A stretch of DNA of 60,645 nucleotides from CAYMEK01 sp964389305 (lineage in GTDB: Bacteria; Spirochaetota; Spirochaetia; SZUA-6; DRHE01): assembly GCA_964389305.1 (NCBI GenBank), contig CAYMEK010000021.1:1-60645 (forward strand), in the 5' to 3' direction. A program made the position numbers and the translations under genes. The notes under the pieces are model-generated. The model had not been told where the DNA came from and did no database searches. It saw nothing but the letters and a program-made list of their open reading frames with translations. Position 1 is the first letter of the stretch. Each line of letters begins with the position of its first letter. This document shows positions 40,230 to 49,352 of this stretch, piece after piece.

Positions 40230-41311
40230 CTGGGGCGCACTTCTCGGGCGCGGTGCGGCTGGTACACGCAGAAGGGCTCCTCGGCAAGGTAATTTCCGCT
40301 GACCGCATTGGCCCGGGCCCTGCAGCCGCCGCAAAAGCTCAGATATTCGCACACACCGCACTTTCCCTCGTAGCGAGAGGGATCCCGCAGGGCGGCAAAC
40401 AGCTCCGAGCGTTCCCAGATCCGCCGGAAATCGAAATCGCTGCGGCGGATGTCCCCGGCTTCCAGGTCGAGAAAGCCGCAGGCCTGCACCTTTCCGGTGT
40501 GGGAGAGAAAGGCGAAGCTCTGGCCGCCGAGACATCCCTTGGTCATGGCGTTGAGTCCGTGGGTCTCCACGCTGACCGAGCGCCCGGCCTGCTTCTCCCG
40601 CTGCCGCAGGATGCGGTAGTAGTGGGGGGCGCAGGTGGGCTTGATCTGGATCGGGCTGTCCAGGCTCCTTTCGTAGATCCAGTTCAGTACCCGCTCGTAT
40701 TCCTGCGGATCGACGGCCAGGTGCGCCAATCCCTCGGCCCGGCCGGTGGGCACGAGCAGAAAGGGATGGAACGCCACCGCCCCCAGGGAGATCGCCAGTT
40801 CGAGAATCTCCTCTAACTGGCCGACATTCAGCCGGGTTACGGTCGTGTTGACCTGGAACTCCAGCCCCTCCTCGCGGGCCAACCTGGCCGCATTCAGGAC
40901 GGCCTCGAAGGCACCCTCGGTCTGCCGGAAACCGTCGTGAGTTTCCCCGTCCGCTCCGTCGATGCTCAGAGAGATCCGCTGGATGCCTGAGGCGATGATG
41001 CGGCGGGTGCTTTCCCGGTCCATCAGCAGCCCGCAGGGTGCCATGACCATGCGCAGTCCCAACCTGTTTCCGTACTCGGCGATCCGGTAGATATCCTCCC
41101 GGGCCATGGGCTCGCCGCCGGTGAGAATCATGATCGGCCTGGCAAGAGCCGCAACCCCGTCCAGGAAGCGAAAGGTTTCTTCCGTGCTCAGCTCTCCCTC
41201 GTAGTTTCGGTTGTCCGCCGAGGCGCGGCAGTGCCGGCAGCTCATGGGGCAGCGCCTGGTTACCTCCCAGGCGATCAGGCGCGGCTGAAAACGGGACGCC
41301 TTAACTGCCAC
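40226..41311 (-). CDS. ahbD: AhbD, radical SAM heme b synthase
   Basis: A 361-residue radical SAM enzyme. The SAM cluster motif is CPMSCRHC (residues about 21-28), followed by MILTGGEPM. The C-terminal SPASM-like region carries CGFLDLEAGD and CGVCEYLSFCGGCRARA, binding a second [4Fe-4S] cluster as in AhbD. It converts the two propionates of iron-coproporphyrin III to vinyl groups, giving heme b, and is oxygen-sensitive. The assignment between AhbC and AhbD rests on which of the two neighbouring radical SAM proteins looks more like each family, and the operon contains exactly one of each. It overlaps hemB by 11 nt and ahbAB by 4 nt. Confidence 0.88.
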   Translation of the reverse strand: MAVKASRFQPRLIAWEVTRRCPMSCRHCRASADNRNYEGELSTEETFRFLDGVAALARPIMILTGGEPMAREDIYRIAEYGNRLGLRMVMAPCGLLMDRESTRRIIASGIQRISLSIDGADGETHDGFRQTEGAFEAVLNAARLAREEGLEFQVNTTVTRLNVGQLEEILELAISLGAVAFHPFLLVPTGRAEGLAHLAVDPQEYERVLNWIYERSLDSPIQIKPTCAPHYYRILRQREKQAGRSVSVETHGLNAMTKGCLGGQSFAFLSHTGKVQACGFLDLEAGDIRRSDFDFRRIWERSELFAALRDPSRYEGKCGVCEYLSFCGGCRARANAVSGNYLAEEPFCVYQPHRAREVRPR

Positions 41312-42287
41312 CGTTTTCTCCGGTCAGCAGGCGGGCAGCCTGCTTGGCGAAATAGGTCAGGATGATGTCCGCTCCGGCGCGTTTTATCGAAAGCAGTATT
41401 TCCGTCATGATCCGCTGCTCATCCAGCCAGCCCCGCTGGGCAGCTGCCTTGATACAGGCGAACTCCCCGCTGACGTTGTAAGCGGCCAAGGGCACGGAAA
41501 AGGCATTCTTGACTCGGTAAATCACGTCCAGGTAGGCCAGGGCCGGCTTGACCATCACGATATCCGCCCCTTCCTCGATGTCCAGCTCGACCTCCCTCAG
41601 GGCTTGCCGGGCATTGCAGGGGTCCATCTGGTAGCCTCGACGGTCCCCGAACTGGGGCGCCGAACCGGCGGCATCCCGGAAAGGGCCATAGAAAGCCGAG
41701 GCGTATTTGGCGGCGTAGGACATGATCGGCAAATCCTGGAATCCTTCGCCGTCGAGGGCACTGCGGATCCGGCCCACCCGACCGTCCATCATGTCCGAAG
41801 GGGCTACCATATTGGCGCCGGCGCGGGCATGGGACAGGGACTGCTCGGCCAGGAGCTCGAGGGTGGCGTCATTGTTCACCCTTCCGTCCTGGATCACACC
41901 ACAGTGCCCGTGGCTGGTGTACTCGCACAGACACACGTCGGTAATGACCAGCAGCTCGGAGACCTGTTTCTTCAGCGCCTCAACCGCCCGCTGCACGATG
42001 CCCCTATCCGAGCGGGCCTCGCTGCCGCTTTCATCTTTATGCTCGGGGATCCCGAACAGCAGCACGCCGGGAATCCCCAGATCCCGCACCTCCCGGCACT
42101 CCTCTACCAATTGATCCACCGAGAACTGGTAGTTACCCGGCATCGATGGGATCTCGTTTCGTACGTTGGTCCCCGGACAGACGAACAGAGGATAAATCAG
42201 ATCATCGATCGACAGGATCGTCTCCCGCACCAGAGAGCGCAGATTCTCGCTGCCCCGCAGGCGTCTCATCCGTGTGGTAGGAAACAT
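41301..42287 (-). CDS. hemB: Porphobilinogen synthase (5-aminolevulinate dehydratase)
   Basis: A 328-residue HemB, normal length. It shows RMRRLRGSENLRSLVRET at the start and a cysteine-type metal site in DVCLCEYTSHGHCG, which predicts a zinc-dependent enzyme. Further landmarks are VAPSDMMDGRV, MSYAAKYASAFYGPFRDAA with a catalytic lysine, and MVKPALAYLD with the Schiff-base lysine. Two aminolevulinates condense to porphobilinogen in the cytosol. Its ATG shares one base with the ahbC stop, and its end overlaps ahbD by 11 nt. Confidence 0.97.
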   Translation of the reverse strand: MFPTTRMRRLRGSENLRSLVRETILSIDDLIYPLFVCPGTNVRNEIPSMPGNYQFSVDQLVEECREVRDLGIPGVLLFGIPEHKDESGSEARSDRGIVQRAVEALKKQVSELLVITDVCLCEYTSHGHCGVIQDGRVNNDATLELLAEQSLSHARAGANMVAPSDMMDGRVGRIRSALDGEGFQDLPIMSYAAKYASAFYGPFRDAAGSAPQFGDRRGYQMDPCNARQALREVELDIEEGADIVMVKPALAYLDVIYRVKNAFSVPLAAYNVSGEFACIKAAAQRGWLDEQRIMTEILLSIKRAGADIILTYFAKQAARLLTGENGGS

Positions 42288-43525
42288 CAGTGAACCTCCT
42301 TTTCGCGGAGATCGGGGCCGGAGGCAACGGGGTCTTTCATCCCGGCCAGACCGATCTCCTCATCGCTCAAGTAGCAGGCCGGATCGGCCTCCCAGAGATC
42401 TCCGGTCACCGCCTCGGCTCGGACGCGAAAGTTGCCGCCACACAGCTCCAGGTAATGGCAGCGGGCGCAGCGTCCCTTCACATGGGCTTTCTTGTTCTTG
42501 AGTTTGGCCATCAGGGGATCGGAGAGATCGGTCCAGATCTCGCCGAACGGTCTGTTCCGTACGTTCCCGAAGGTGTGGTGCCGCCAGAATTGATCGGCGT
42601 GCACCGAACCGTCCCAGCTCACGCAGCCGATACCATGGCCGGAGCTGTTGCCCCCGTTCATCCGCAGCAGCTCCAGCACTCCGGCGGCCCGCTGCGGGGC
42701 CTCCCGCTTCACTCGAAGGTAGAGGTACACGCCGTCGGCATGGTTGTCCACGGTGAGCACCTCCTTGGGATGGCCTGAATCGAACAAATCGCGGGTCAAA
42801 TCGATGATCCGGTCCACCACCTCCCGGGTCTGTTCGTGGCTCAAGTCCTCCTCGATCAGGCGGCTGCCCCGGCCGGCATACACCAGGTGGTAAAAGCACA
42901 CCCGGGGAATGTCCCGCTCTATGAGAAGTGAGAAAATGCCGGGGATATCCTGGAGGTTGCGCCGGTTGATGGTGAAGCGCAGGCCCACCTTGATACCGGC
43001 TTCCTGGCAGGCCTGCAGACCGGCCATGGCCCGGCCGAAGGCTCCTTTCATTCCCCGGAAGCGGTCATGGGTCTGTTCCAACCCGTCCAGGCTGATGCCC
43101 ACATAGGAGAGTTCCAGGCTCTTCAGCTCCCGGGCCAGGGCGCAGGTTATGAGGGTTCCGTTGGTGGACAGGACCGAACGCACGCCCCTTCGCCGGGCCG
43201 AGGCGATCAGCTCCAGGATGTCCGGCCGCATCAGGGGTTCCCCGCCGGAAAACAGAATCACCGGAACGCCGAAGTCGGCCAGATCCTCTATCAGGGCTTT
43301 CCCCTCCACGGTGGACAGCTCTCCGTCGTACTTCCGGTTCTTCGAGCCGGAGTAGCAGTGGAGGCAGCGCAGGTTGCAGCGCCGGCCCACGTTCCAGACC
43401 ACTACCGGCTTCTTGTCCCTGGAGAACTGCAGCAGGTGCGAGGGAAGGGAGCCGGAGCTGCGCCCGTAGCGCAGCGGATCGGAGGGTTCCACGGTCCCGC
43501 AGTAAAGCTTGGATATACCGATCAT
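42287..43525 (-). CDS. ahbC: AhbC, radical SAM didecarboxysiroheme deacetylase
   Basis: A 412-residue radical SAM enzyme with cluster motif CNLRCLHC (about residues 52-59), FSGGEPL, and the AhbC-like stretch GIGCVSWDGSVHADQFWRH. The C-terminal cysteines lie in GRCARCHYLELCGGNFRVRA. It removes two acetate side chains from 12,18-didecarboxysiroheme to give iron-coproporphyrin III, the substrate of AhbD. It overlaps cobA-hemD by 4 nt and touches hemB. Like AhbD it requires low-potential electrons and anaerobic conditions. Confidence 0.92.
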   Translation of the reverse strand: MIGISKLYCGTVEPSDPLRYGRSSGSLPSHLLQFSRDKKPVVVWNVGRRCNLRCLHCYSGSKNRKYDGELSTVEGKALIEDLADFGVPVILFSGGEPLMRPDILELIASARRRGVRSVLSTNGTLITCALARELKSLELSYVGISLDGLEQTHDRFRGMKGAFGRAMAGLQACQEAGIKVGLRFTINRRNLQDIPGIFSLLIERDIPRVCFYHLVYAGRGSRLIEEDLSHEQTREVVDRIIDLTRDLFDSGHPKEVLTVDNHADGVYLYLRVKREAPQRAAGVLELLRMNGGNSSGHGIGCVSWDGSVHADQFWRHHTFGNVRNRPFGEIWTDLSDPLMAKLKNKKAHVKGRCARCHYLELCGGNFRVRAEAVTGDLWEADPACYLSDEEIGLAGMKDPVASGPDLREKEVH

Positions 43526-45072
43526 GGGGTGTCCTTTGCTCGAAAATGATGCTCTATGGCCGAGACCAGCCCATCGATGCTGTGAGGGCTCGCCTCCAGA
43601 ATTACGGGGATTCCCCGCTTCCGCGCCGTTTCGGCGGTGACCGGCCCGATGCAGGCGCCCCGGATTGCCTTCAGGTAGTTAGCGCGGCCGCAGGATTGCA
43701 GGACCTCCGCCAGATGATTCACCGTAGAGGAGCTGGTGAAGGTGACCAGATCCGGATTGTCCTCGAAAGCTTTATCCACCTCCTCCGCCGAATAATCAGG
43801 GACCCGGTTTCGATATACAGGCAGGCGCACCACCTCGGCGCCCATCTCTTCCAGCCCGGCGGGCAGCAGCTCCCCGGCGATCTCCGATCCCGGGAACAGG
43901 AACCGCTCGCCCCGGTAATCCTCCTTCAGCTCCGTGAAGCGTGCCAGAACCGCCTCCGAGGTGAAGCGCTCCGGGACCAGGTCGGCTCTGATGCCGTACT
44001 TTCGCAGGCGATCAGCGGTTTGCTCTCCCATCACCGCCACCTTGACTCCCGAAAGACCCCTGGCATCCTTCCCGGCCCGCTCGATCCTGGAGAAAAAAAC
44101 CTCCACTCCGTTCACCGAGGTGAATACGATCCAGGAGAATGTATCGAGGTGCCCGAGTTGCCTGTCCAGTCCGGACAGGTCTTCCACCGGCGATATACAG
44201 ATCGACGGCAGCTCCTGTACCTCCGCTCCCGATCGGCGAAGCGCTCTGGACAGCTCGGAAGCCTGGCTGCGGCTGCGGGTGACCACCACTTTCTTCCCGA
44301 ACAGCGGCCGGGTATCGAACCAGCGAAGCTTCTCCCGCAGGCCGACCACTTTCCCCACCACCAGGATCGCCGGCGGACCGTACCCCTGCTCCTCCGCCAG
44401 GCCGGCGATCTGTCCCAGCCGGCCGGTCACTGTCTGTTGTTTGTTGAGGGTTCCCCAGCGAATCAGGGCCGCCGGGGTATCAGCGGAGCGTCCTGCGGAC
44501 AACAGACGCTCGACGATGAAAGGGAGGTTTTTTACTCCCATGTACACGGCCAGCGTTCCCGCTCCAAGGGCCAGCCTCTCCCAGTCCACGTCGTTGTCGG
44601 CCTTGGACGGGTCCTCGTGGCCGGTGATCAGGGCCGCCGAGGAGGCCAGACCCCGGTGGGTCAGGGGAATCCCCGCATAGGCAGCCGCTGCTACGGCAGC
44701 AGTTATTCCCGGCACCACCACGAAAGGAATGCCATTAGCAGCCAGATCCAGCGCTTCCTCGCCCCCGCGGCCGAACACGAAGGGATCACCTCCCTTCAGG
44801 CGCACGACCGCCTTTCCCAGCCGGGCCTGCTCGACCAAAAGATCGCTGATCTGCTCCTGGTGCAGGGAGTGTTTTTCCGCCATCTTACCCACGTAGATCC
44901 GCCGGCATCCCTCCGGGCATTCGTCCAGCAACGAAGGATTCGCCAGATAGTCGTAGACCACCACATCCGCCTCGCGCAGAGCCTGTATTCCCCGTACCGT
45001 GATCAGATCCTCGTCCCCCGGGCCGGCTCCCACGATGTACACCACCCCCAGCTGAGCTTTTTTATCGTTCAT
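43522..45072 (-). CDS. cobA-hemD: Fused uroporphyrinogen-III C-methyltransferase / uroporphyrinogen-III synthase
   Basis: A 516-residue two-domain enzyme. Residues about 8-250 are the SAM-dependent methyltransferase (VYIVGAGPGDEDLITVRG, VVRLKGGDPFVFGRGGEE, PLTHRGLASS). Residues about 258-516 are uroporphyrinogen-III synthase (LFGKKVVVTRSRSQASEL, WIVFTSVNGVEVFF, LVTFTSSSTVNHL). It closes hydroxymethylbilane to uroporphyrinogen III and methylates it to precorrin-2. The fusion is common in anaerobes that make siroheme. It overlaps the tetR gene by 11 nt at its start and ahbC by 4 nt at its end. Confidence 0.96.
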   Translation of the reverse strand: MNDKKAQLGVVYIVGAGPGDEDLITVRGIQALREADVVVYDYLANPSLLDECPEGCRRIYVGKMAEKHSLHQEQISDLLVEQARLGKAVVRLKGGDPFVFGRGGEEALDLAANGIPFVVVPGITAAVAAAAYAGIPLTHRGLASSAALITGHEDPSKADNDVDWERLALGAGTLAVYMGVKNLPFIVERLLSAGRSADTPAALIRWGTLNKQQTVTGRLGQIAGLAEEQGYGPPAILVVGKVVGLREKLRWFDTRPLFGKKVVVTRSRSQASELSRALRRSGAEVQELPSICISPVEDLSGLDRQLGHLDTFSWIVFTSVNGVEVFFSRIERAGKDARGLSGVKVAVMGEQTADRLRKYGIRADLVPERFTSEAVLARFTELKEDYRGERFLFPGSEIAGELLPAGLEEMGAEVVRLPVYRNRVPDYSAEEVDKAFEDNPDLVTFTSSSTVNHLAEVLQSCGRANYLKAIRGACIGPVTAETARKRGIPVILEASPHSIDGLVSAIEHHFRAKDTP

Positions 45073-45757
45073 CCGCGCTCCTCAGATGCCGGTACGATTC
45101 GTAGGTAACCCGAACATCGAGATCCTCGACCCCGATTCCTTTCATCAGAACGGTCAGCAGATCATCGATCGCCTGCTCCCGCCGATACACGCTCTCCGGG
45201 CTTTTGCGCAAGCCGTCGATCATCCCGAGAAGCAGGTTGGCGATCAGCTCGTGGTTCATTTCCGGGCGGATAACACCCTCCCGGCTGCCTCCCTGGAGCA
45301 CTCTGCGCACAAGTTCGTTGAGTCGCCGGTGCAGACCGCCGATCTCCGGACGGTCATTTTTTGCCAGGGAGTTTTCCTCTCTCTTCCAGATGAGATAAAA
45401 GTGAGGGTGCCTGGACATGAACTTGTGCAGGTGCAGGACCAGGCTGCGCAGGTTCCTCAGCGTGTCCTCCCGGCTGTTGTAGGCTTGTTCCAGGATGCCG
45501 AGCAGTTCCTCCAGTCTCCTGCGGAGGATCGAGAAATACAGGTCCTCTTTGGATTCGAACAGGTTGTACAACGTGCCCTTACCCACGCCGGAGCGCTGGG
45601 CGATCTCCTCCATGCAGACCCTCTGGTAATCCGAAGAGGCGAACAGCTCGCTGGCTACGGAAAGCACCCGCTCCAGCTTGACTCGCCGCGTCGTTTCCCC
45701 CTTGTCCTTAGAGGTTCTCTCGTATCGATCCAAGGATCTCTTTTCCTCCGTTTTCAA
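45062..45757 (-). CDS. TetR/AcrR-family regulator inside the heme operon
   Basis: A 231-residue repressor with a standard TetR helix-turn-helix (about residues 28-72: RVLSVASELFASSDYQRVC, then GVGKGTLYNLFESKEDLYF) and a helical ligand domain of ordinary length. Its start at 45757 lies 50 nt inside hemC; a TTG eight codons later would shorten the overlap, but either way it is embedded between hemC and cobA-hemD, with an 11-nt overlap into the latter. The perfect inverted repeat ACTGAC-CA-GTCAGT at the operon promoter (49332-49345) is a fitting TetR-type operator. Control of heme synthesis by a porphyrin, heme or redox ligand is inferred. Confidence 0.9.
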   Translation of the reverse strand: MKTEEKRSLDRYERTSKDKGETTRRVKLERVLSVASELFASSDYQRVCMEEIAQRSGVGKGTLYNLFESKEDLYFSILRRRLEELLGILEQAYNSREDTLRNLRSLVLHLHKFMSRHPHFYLIWKREENSLAKNDRPEIGGLHRRLNELVRRVLQGGSREGVIRPEMNHELIANLLLGMIDGLRKSPESVYRREQAIDDLLTVLMKGIGVEDLDVRVTYESYRHLRSADER

Positions 45758-46637
45758 GTATTTCCTCGGCCAGCTCTACAGCCAGCCGGCGCAAGCCCGC
45801 GGCTTTGCCCTTCAGGGTTCGGCGCACGACCCGGGCGCCGTCCAGGCTGGCCACCAATCCGGTTATCGTTCCCTGCCCCTCCTGCACCGCGGCCAGACAG
45901 CCGACCGGAACCTGACAGCCCCCTTCCAGCCTGTTCAAAAAGGCCCGCTCCGCCTCGGCGATGTGCAACGTGGACGGGTTGCTGATCCCGGCTACCAACT
46001 CGGCAATCCGCCGATCCCGCCGGCGGACCTCCATTCCGATAATGCCCTGGCAGACGGCGGGAAGCATCAGCCGAGGATCCAGATACTCTGTGATGGCTTT
46101 CGTGTACCCCGCCCGTTTCAAGCCGCAGGCGGCCAGCACCAGGGCGTCGCACCGGCCGTTTTTTAAGCTTTTCAATCGGGTATCCACATTGCCCCGAATG
46201 TCGATCACCTCCAGAGCAGGATTCGCGCTGAGAAGCTGGGCCCGTCGCCTCAAGCTCGAGGTGCCGACACGCTCACCCTCTTTCAACTCCTCGAGCCCGC
46301 AGCCGCTGCGGCTGACCAGAGCATCCCTGGGATCCTCCCGGAGCAGCACACCCCCCAGCATCAGTTCAGGAGGAAGGGAGGTGGGTAGATCCTTGAGACT
46401 GTGCACAGCTACGTCGATCCGGCCGTCGACAAGGGCTTCCTCGATCTCCCTGATGAACAGGCCTTTTCCTCCGATTTGGGATAGGGGGGAATCGAGTATC
46501 TTGTCCCCCTGGGTTTTGATGATGAGGATCTCCGCCTCGAGCCCGGGGTATTGGGACTGCAGGGCCGAGCGTAATTTCTCCGCCTGAATGAGGGCCAGCT
46601 TGCTGCCCCTGGTTCCGATCAACACGTGCCGGCTCAT
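45708..46637 (-). CDS. hemC: Hydroxymethylbilane synthase (porphobilinogen deaminase)
   Basis: A 309-residue HemC: LIGTRGSKLALIQAEKL at the start, VAVHSLKDLPTSLPP in the active site, GTSSLRRRAQLL for substrate arginines, and the dipyrromethane-cofactor cysteine in LEGGCQVPVGCLA. It polymerises four porphobilinogens to hydroxymethylbilane. It overlaps hemA by 4 nt and the tetR gene by up to 50 nt. Confidence 0.97.
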   Translation of the reverse strand: MSRHVLIGTRGSKLALIQAEKLRSALQSQYPGLEAEILIIKTQGDKILDSPLSQIGGKGLFIREIEEALVDGRIDVAVHSLKDLPTSLPPELMLGGVLLREDPRDALVSRSGCGLEELKEGERVGTSSLRRRAQLLSANPALEVIDIRGNVDTRLKSLKNGRCDALVLAACGLKRAGYTKAITEYLDPRLMLPAVCQGIIGMEVRRRDRRIAELVAGISNPSTLHIAEAERAFLNRLEGGCQVPVGCLAAVQEGQGTITGLVASLDGARVVRRTLKGKAAGLRRLAVELAEEILENGGKEILGSIRENL

Positions 46638-47902
46638 TCATTTTCCCCGGAGCTCGGATCGAAGAGGTTGTTGACCATATCGATATAGTCCAGCTGCCTG
46701 CCCTCGCGGGACAGCGTCTTCAGATTCTTGACGATCAGTCCGAGGTACTTTCTCTTGATGAAGTCGCTGAACTCCTGTACCCGGTCGTACGTCTCCGAGG
46801 GCAGCCGATTTCTCAACTTTTCCAGCTCCGCTGCCGGGATGGATTCGAAGCAGTCTTTCAACCGGGCAATCGCCGGGGCCAGATCCAGTGTGCTCAACCA
46901 GGCGAAAAACTCCGCGGTATGGCAATCCACGATTCCTTCGGCTTTTTCGATTTCCCCTTTGCGCTTCTCCCGGTTGTGGGCCAGCACCATCTCCAGGTCG
47001 TCCACATCATAGACAAAAACCTCATCCAGCTCCCGAACCGCTGCCTCCACGCCCCTGGGAACAGAGAGGTCGATGAGAAACAGGCTGCGGCCGCGACGTT
47101 TCTTCATCACCTCCTTCAGATCGTCGAGGCGCAACAGCGGCTCCCGGGAAGCGGTGGCGGTGATAATGATGTCGCAGTGCAGCATATGATCCATCAACCC
47201 ATCAAAGGCGACCGTTTCCGCACCGTAGCGCTCGGCCAGTTCCCCGGCCCTCCGGCGGGTCCGGTTGGCGATGTGCAGGTGACGGCTGCCCCGCCTGGCC
47301 AGGCTTTCCAGCACCATCTCACCGGTCTGTCCCGCACCGACGAGCAGTACCGGATGCTCCGGCAGGTTGGTAAAGATCCTGGCGGCCAGCTCCACCGCTG
47401 CATACCCCAAGGAGGAGGCCCCCTCGTTGAGCGCCGTTTGAGAGCGAACCGTTTTACCCACCTCGAACGCCTTGTGAAACAAGCGGTTCAGTACCGTTCC
47501 GGTCAGCTTGCGGGAAGCGCTGATTCGATAGGCTGTCTTCACCTGACCCAGAATCTGGTTTTCCCCCAACACCATCGAGTTCAGTCCCGAGGCCACCCGG
47601 AACAGGTGTCCCACGGCTTCTTTTTCCTCCAAGGTATAGAACAGCCCGCGAATGTCTTCTTCGATACGTTTAAAAGTACAGAGAAAGCGGATCAGCGCGC
47701 CGAAGTCCCGCTGTCCACAGGGTTTGGGGGAGCTGAAATATATTTCCGTTCGATTACAGGTGGACAGGATCACAACTTCATCGAATTGTTCGATTTTCCT
47801 GAGCGCGACGACGAACTGCTCGATCTCCTGCTCATCGAAGACAAAGCGCTCCCGGATCTCCACGGCCGCGCCTTCGTGGTTCAATCCGACGACGCCGATC
47901 AT
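46634..47902 (-). CDS. hemA: Glutamyl-tRNA reductase
   Basis: A 422-residue HemA of the C5 pathway. Catalytic Cys49 lies in ILSTCNRTEIY; GEMVLESLARRGSRHLHIANR is the NADPH-binding region; FLIDLSVPRGVEAAV and VYDVDDLEMVLAHN follow, and the C-terminal helical dimerisation domain is complete. It reduces glutamyl-tRNA to glutamate-1-semialdehyde and normally limits flux through the pathway. It overlaps sirC by 4 nt and hemC by 4 nt. Confidence 0.97.
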   Translation of the reverse strand: MIGVVGLNHEGAAVEIRERFVFDEQEIEQFVVALRKIEQFDEVVILSTCNRTEIYFSSPKPCGQRDFGALIRFLCTFKRIEEDIRGLFYTLEEKEAVGHLFRVASGLNSMVLGENQILGQVKTAYRISASRKLTGTVLNRLFHKAFEVGKTVRSQTALNEGASSLGYAAVELAARIFTNLPEHPVLLVGAGQTGEMVLESLARRGSRHLHIANRTRRRAGELAERYGAETVAFDGLMDHMLHCDIIITATASREPLLRLDDLKEVMKKRRGRSLFLIDLSVPRGVEAAVRELDEVFVYDVDDLEMVLAHNREKRKGEIEKAEGIVDCHTAEFFAWLSTLDLAPAIARLKDCFESIPAAELEKLRNRLPSETYDRVQEFSDFIKRKYLGLIVKNLKTLSREGRQLDYIDMVNNLFDPSSGENE

Positions 47903-48489
47903 GAGCCTTCCATCTCCATTAGGATTTTCCGCACTAGCGGCTCGAGATCCCTCTCCACCAGCCTCTTCTTTTCTTCGAAGCTGGCAGGCGTTGCGGAAAT
48001 ACGGGCTCTGGCCGAGCGCACCCTCTCCAGGTCCTCCTCGAGTCCCGGATAGAGCTTGCTTTCCAAATACTGGCGCAGCCTGCGCGCCAGGTAAGGGGCA
48101 ATGCCCGATGTGGAGATCGCGATGGCCAGCTCACCCCGCCGGGCCACTGCGGGGACGAAGAAGCTCGAATGGTCGGGATCGTCCACCGAGTTTACAGGAA
48201 TACCGCGGGCCAACGCCTCCTCGTACACCATCACGTTGGTCGCGGTTGAGTCGGTGGCGGCGATGACCAGCCGGCAGCCCTCCAGATCTCCCGGCTGGAA
48301 GGTTCTGTCCCGCCAGGTGATCTTCCCGGAATCGGCCAGGTCTCTCAACGGTTCGCTCACCTCGGGAGAAATCACCGTCACGTACGCGCCGGCGGCGAGG
48401 AGCCCCTTTACCTTTCTCGTTGCCACCGAACCACCGCCGACTACCAGACAGGGTGCGGACTCCAGCTTCATGAATACGGGGTACAGCAT
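47899..48489 (-). CDS. sirC: Precorrin-2 dehydrogenase (SirC/Met8-like)
   Basis: The start at 48489 (MLYPVFMKLES) has a GAAGG site; the frame stays open upstream within the ccsA-like gene. The 196-residue protein has the Rossmann motif CLVVGGGSVATRKVKGLLAAGA, then VIAATDSTATNVMVYEEA and VNSVDDPDHSSFFVPAV, the usual NAD-dependent dehydrogenase. It oxidises precorrin-2 to sirohydrochlorin. Its length fits dehydrogenase-only SirC as well as bifunctional Met8-type proteins; no separate ferrochelatase gene (SirB/CbiK) is in the window, so iron insertion must be by this protein or by one encoded elsewhere. Confidence 0.93.
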   Translation of the reverse strand: MLYPVFMKLESAPCLVVGGGSVATRKVKGLLAAGAYVTVISPEVSEPLRDLADSGKITWRDRTFQPGDLEGCRLVIAATDSTATNVMVYEEALARGIPVNSVDDPDHSSFFVPAVARRGELAIAISTSGIAPYLARRLRQYLESKLYPGLEEDLERVRSARARISATPASFEEKKRLVERDLEPLVRKILMEMEGS

Positions 48490-48497
48490 CTCGACCT

Positions 48498-49322
48498 TCA
48501 GAACTTGTGCAAAGTCGGCAGAATCAGACGCACCGAAACCATGAAAAAAATCACAACGGTGAAGCCGACCACATTGAAATAGCTCTGCTTTCGGCCGCTC
48601 CAGGCGAATCCTCTCCGCAAGATTATGCCGACCACGTACAGCAGCCACAGCATTGCGGAAAGCAGAATCTTTGGATCCGCAAGGGGGATGCGCCCCCAAA
48701 ACCGCACCGCCAGAACGCCGCCTAAAACAATCCCGATCGTCAAAAAAACGAATCCCGAGGTCATGGCAATATCGTTCATCTTCTCCAGCAGCTCCAGGGG
48801 AGGCAGCCGATCGAACATACGCCTCAGCCTCTTTTTCTTCAGCTCCCTGAACAGATGAAGGTACATCAGCCCCAGGATCATCGAGTAGGCGAATGCCGCA
48901 TAGCCGAGCAGGGTCGCAATGGTATGACTGCCGAACAGGGGGGAACGAAAAAGCTCTTTATCCAGGTAGATGACTCCTGGACCTAGTGAGGCGACCAGCT
49001 GAAATATGAAAATAACCGGATAGGCGAAGACCGCCACCGACTTGATCTTCACCGCAACGTAAAAAATCGAGGATACGAGGGACAGGAACAGGGCGATCAC
49101 CGAAAAAGCCTCGAAGAAGGAGGTGAGCGGAACTCTATTTTCGCTGATTCCGAGAACTACGAGATAGGCCAGATGCAAGGGCAGGACGATGAGGATCAAT
49201 CCTTCTGCGGCGATGGAGTATCCTCGCCTTTCGCTGAAGAAAAAGGCGGCGGCAAAAAAGGATATCCCAAGATACAGAACAGCGATCCCCAGACTGTAGA
49301 CGGAAAAAAGATTCTGTGTCAT
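48498..49322 (-). CDS. CcsA/HemX-like cytochrome c assembly membrane protein
   Basis: A 274-residue protein with about eight membrane segments, resembling HemX and CcsA/ResC: GSHTIATLLGYAAFAYSMILG carries the conserved His of the heme-handling region, and a second WGRIPLADPKILLSAMLWLLY segment follows. The tryptophan-rich WWD motif of true CcsA is not evident, so HemX-type is the better label. In some bacteria HemX lowers HemA level; in others the relative handles heme for cytochrome c maturation. It is the first gene of the heme operon, 8 nt before sirC, directly behind the operator/promoter. Confidence 0.8.
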   Translation of the reverse strand: MTQNLFSVYSLGIAVLYLGISFFAAAFFFSERRGYSIAAEGLILIVLPLHLAYLVVLGISENRVPLTSFFEAFSVIALFLSLVSSIFYVAVKIKSVAVFAYPVIFIFQLVASLGPGVIYLDKELFRSPLFGSHTIATLLGYAAFAYSMILGLMYLHLFRELKKKRLRRMFDRLPPLELLEKMNDIAMTSGFVFLTIGIVLGGVLAVRFWGRIPLADPKILLSAMLWLLYVVGIILRRGFAWSGRKQSYFNVVGFTVVIFFMVSVRLILPTLHKF

Positions 49323-49331
49323 TTAATCGAT

Positions 49332-49345
49332 ACTGACCAGTCAGT
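49332..49345. promoter_or_regulatory. TetR-type operator of the heme operon
   Basis: Perfect inverted repeat ACTGAC-CA-GTCAGT, 10 nt before the first start codon of the operon and just downstream of the predicted -10. The TGAC..GTCA core is typical for TetR-family operators. The regulator encoded inside the operon is the natural candidate. Confidence 0.65.
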
Positions 49346-49352
49346 TCTATCA

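Noticed and set aside
40230..40535. N-terminal extension of the AhbA-AhbB protein
   Set aside because: It runs out of frame inside ahbD and has no family resemblance; the GTG at 40229 overlaps the ahbD stop as elsewhere in the operon.
43546..45108. 520-codon plus-strand frame opposite cobA-hemD
   Set aside because: Antisense to an unmistakable two-domain enzyme; the translation is low-complexity Gln/Arg-rich with no family resemblance.
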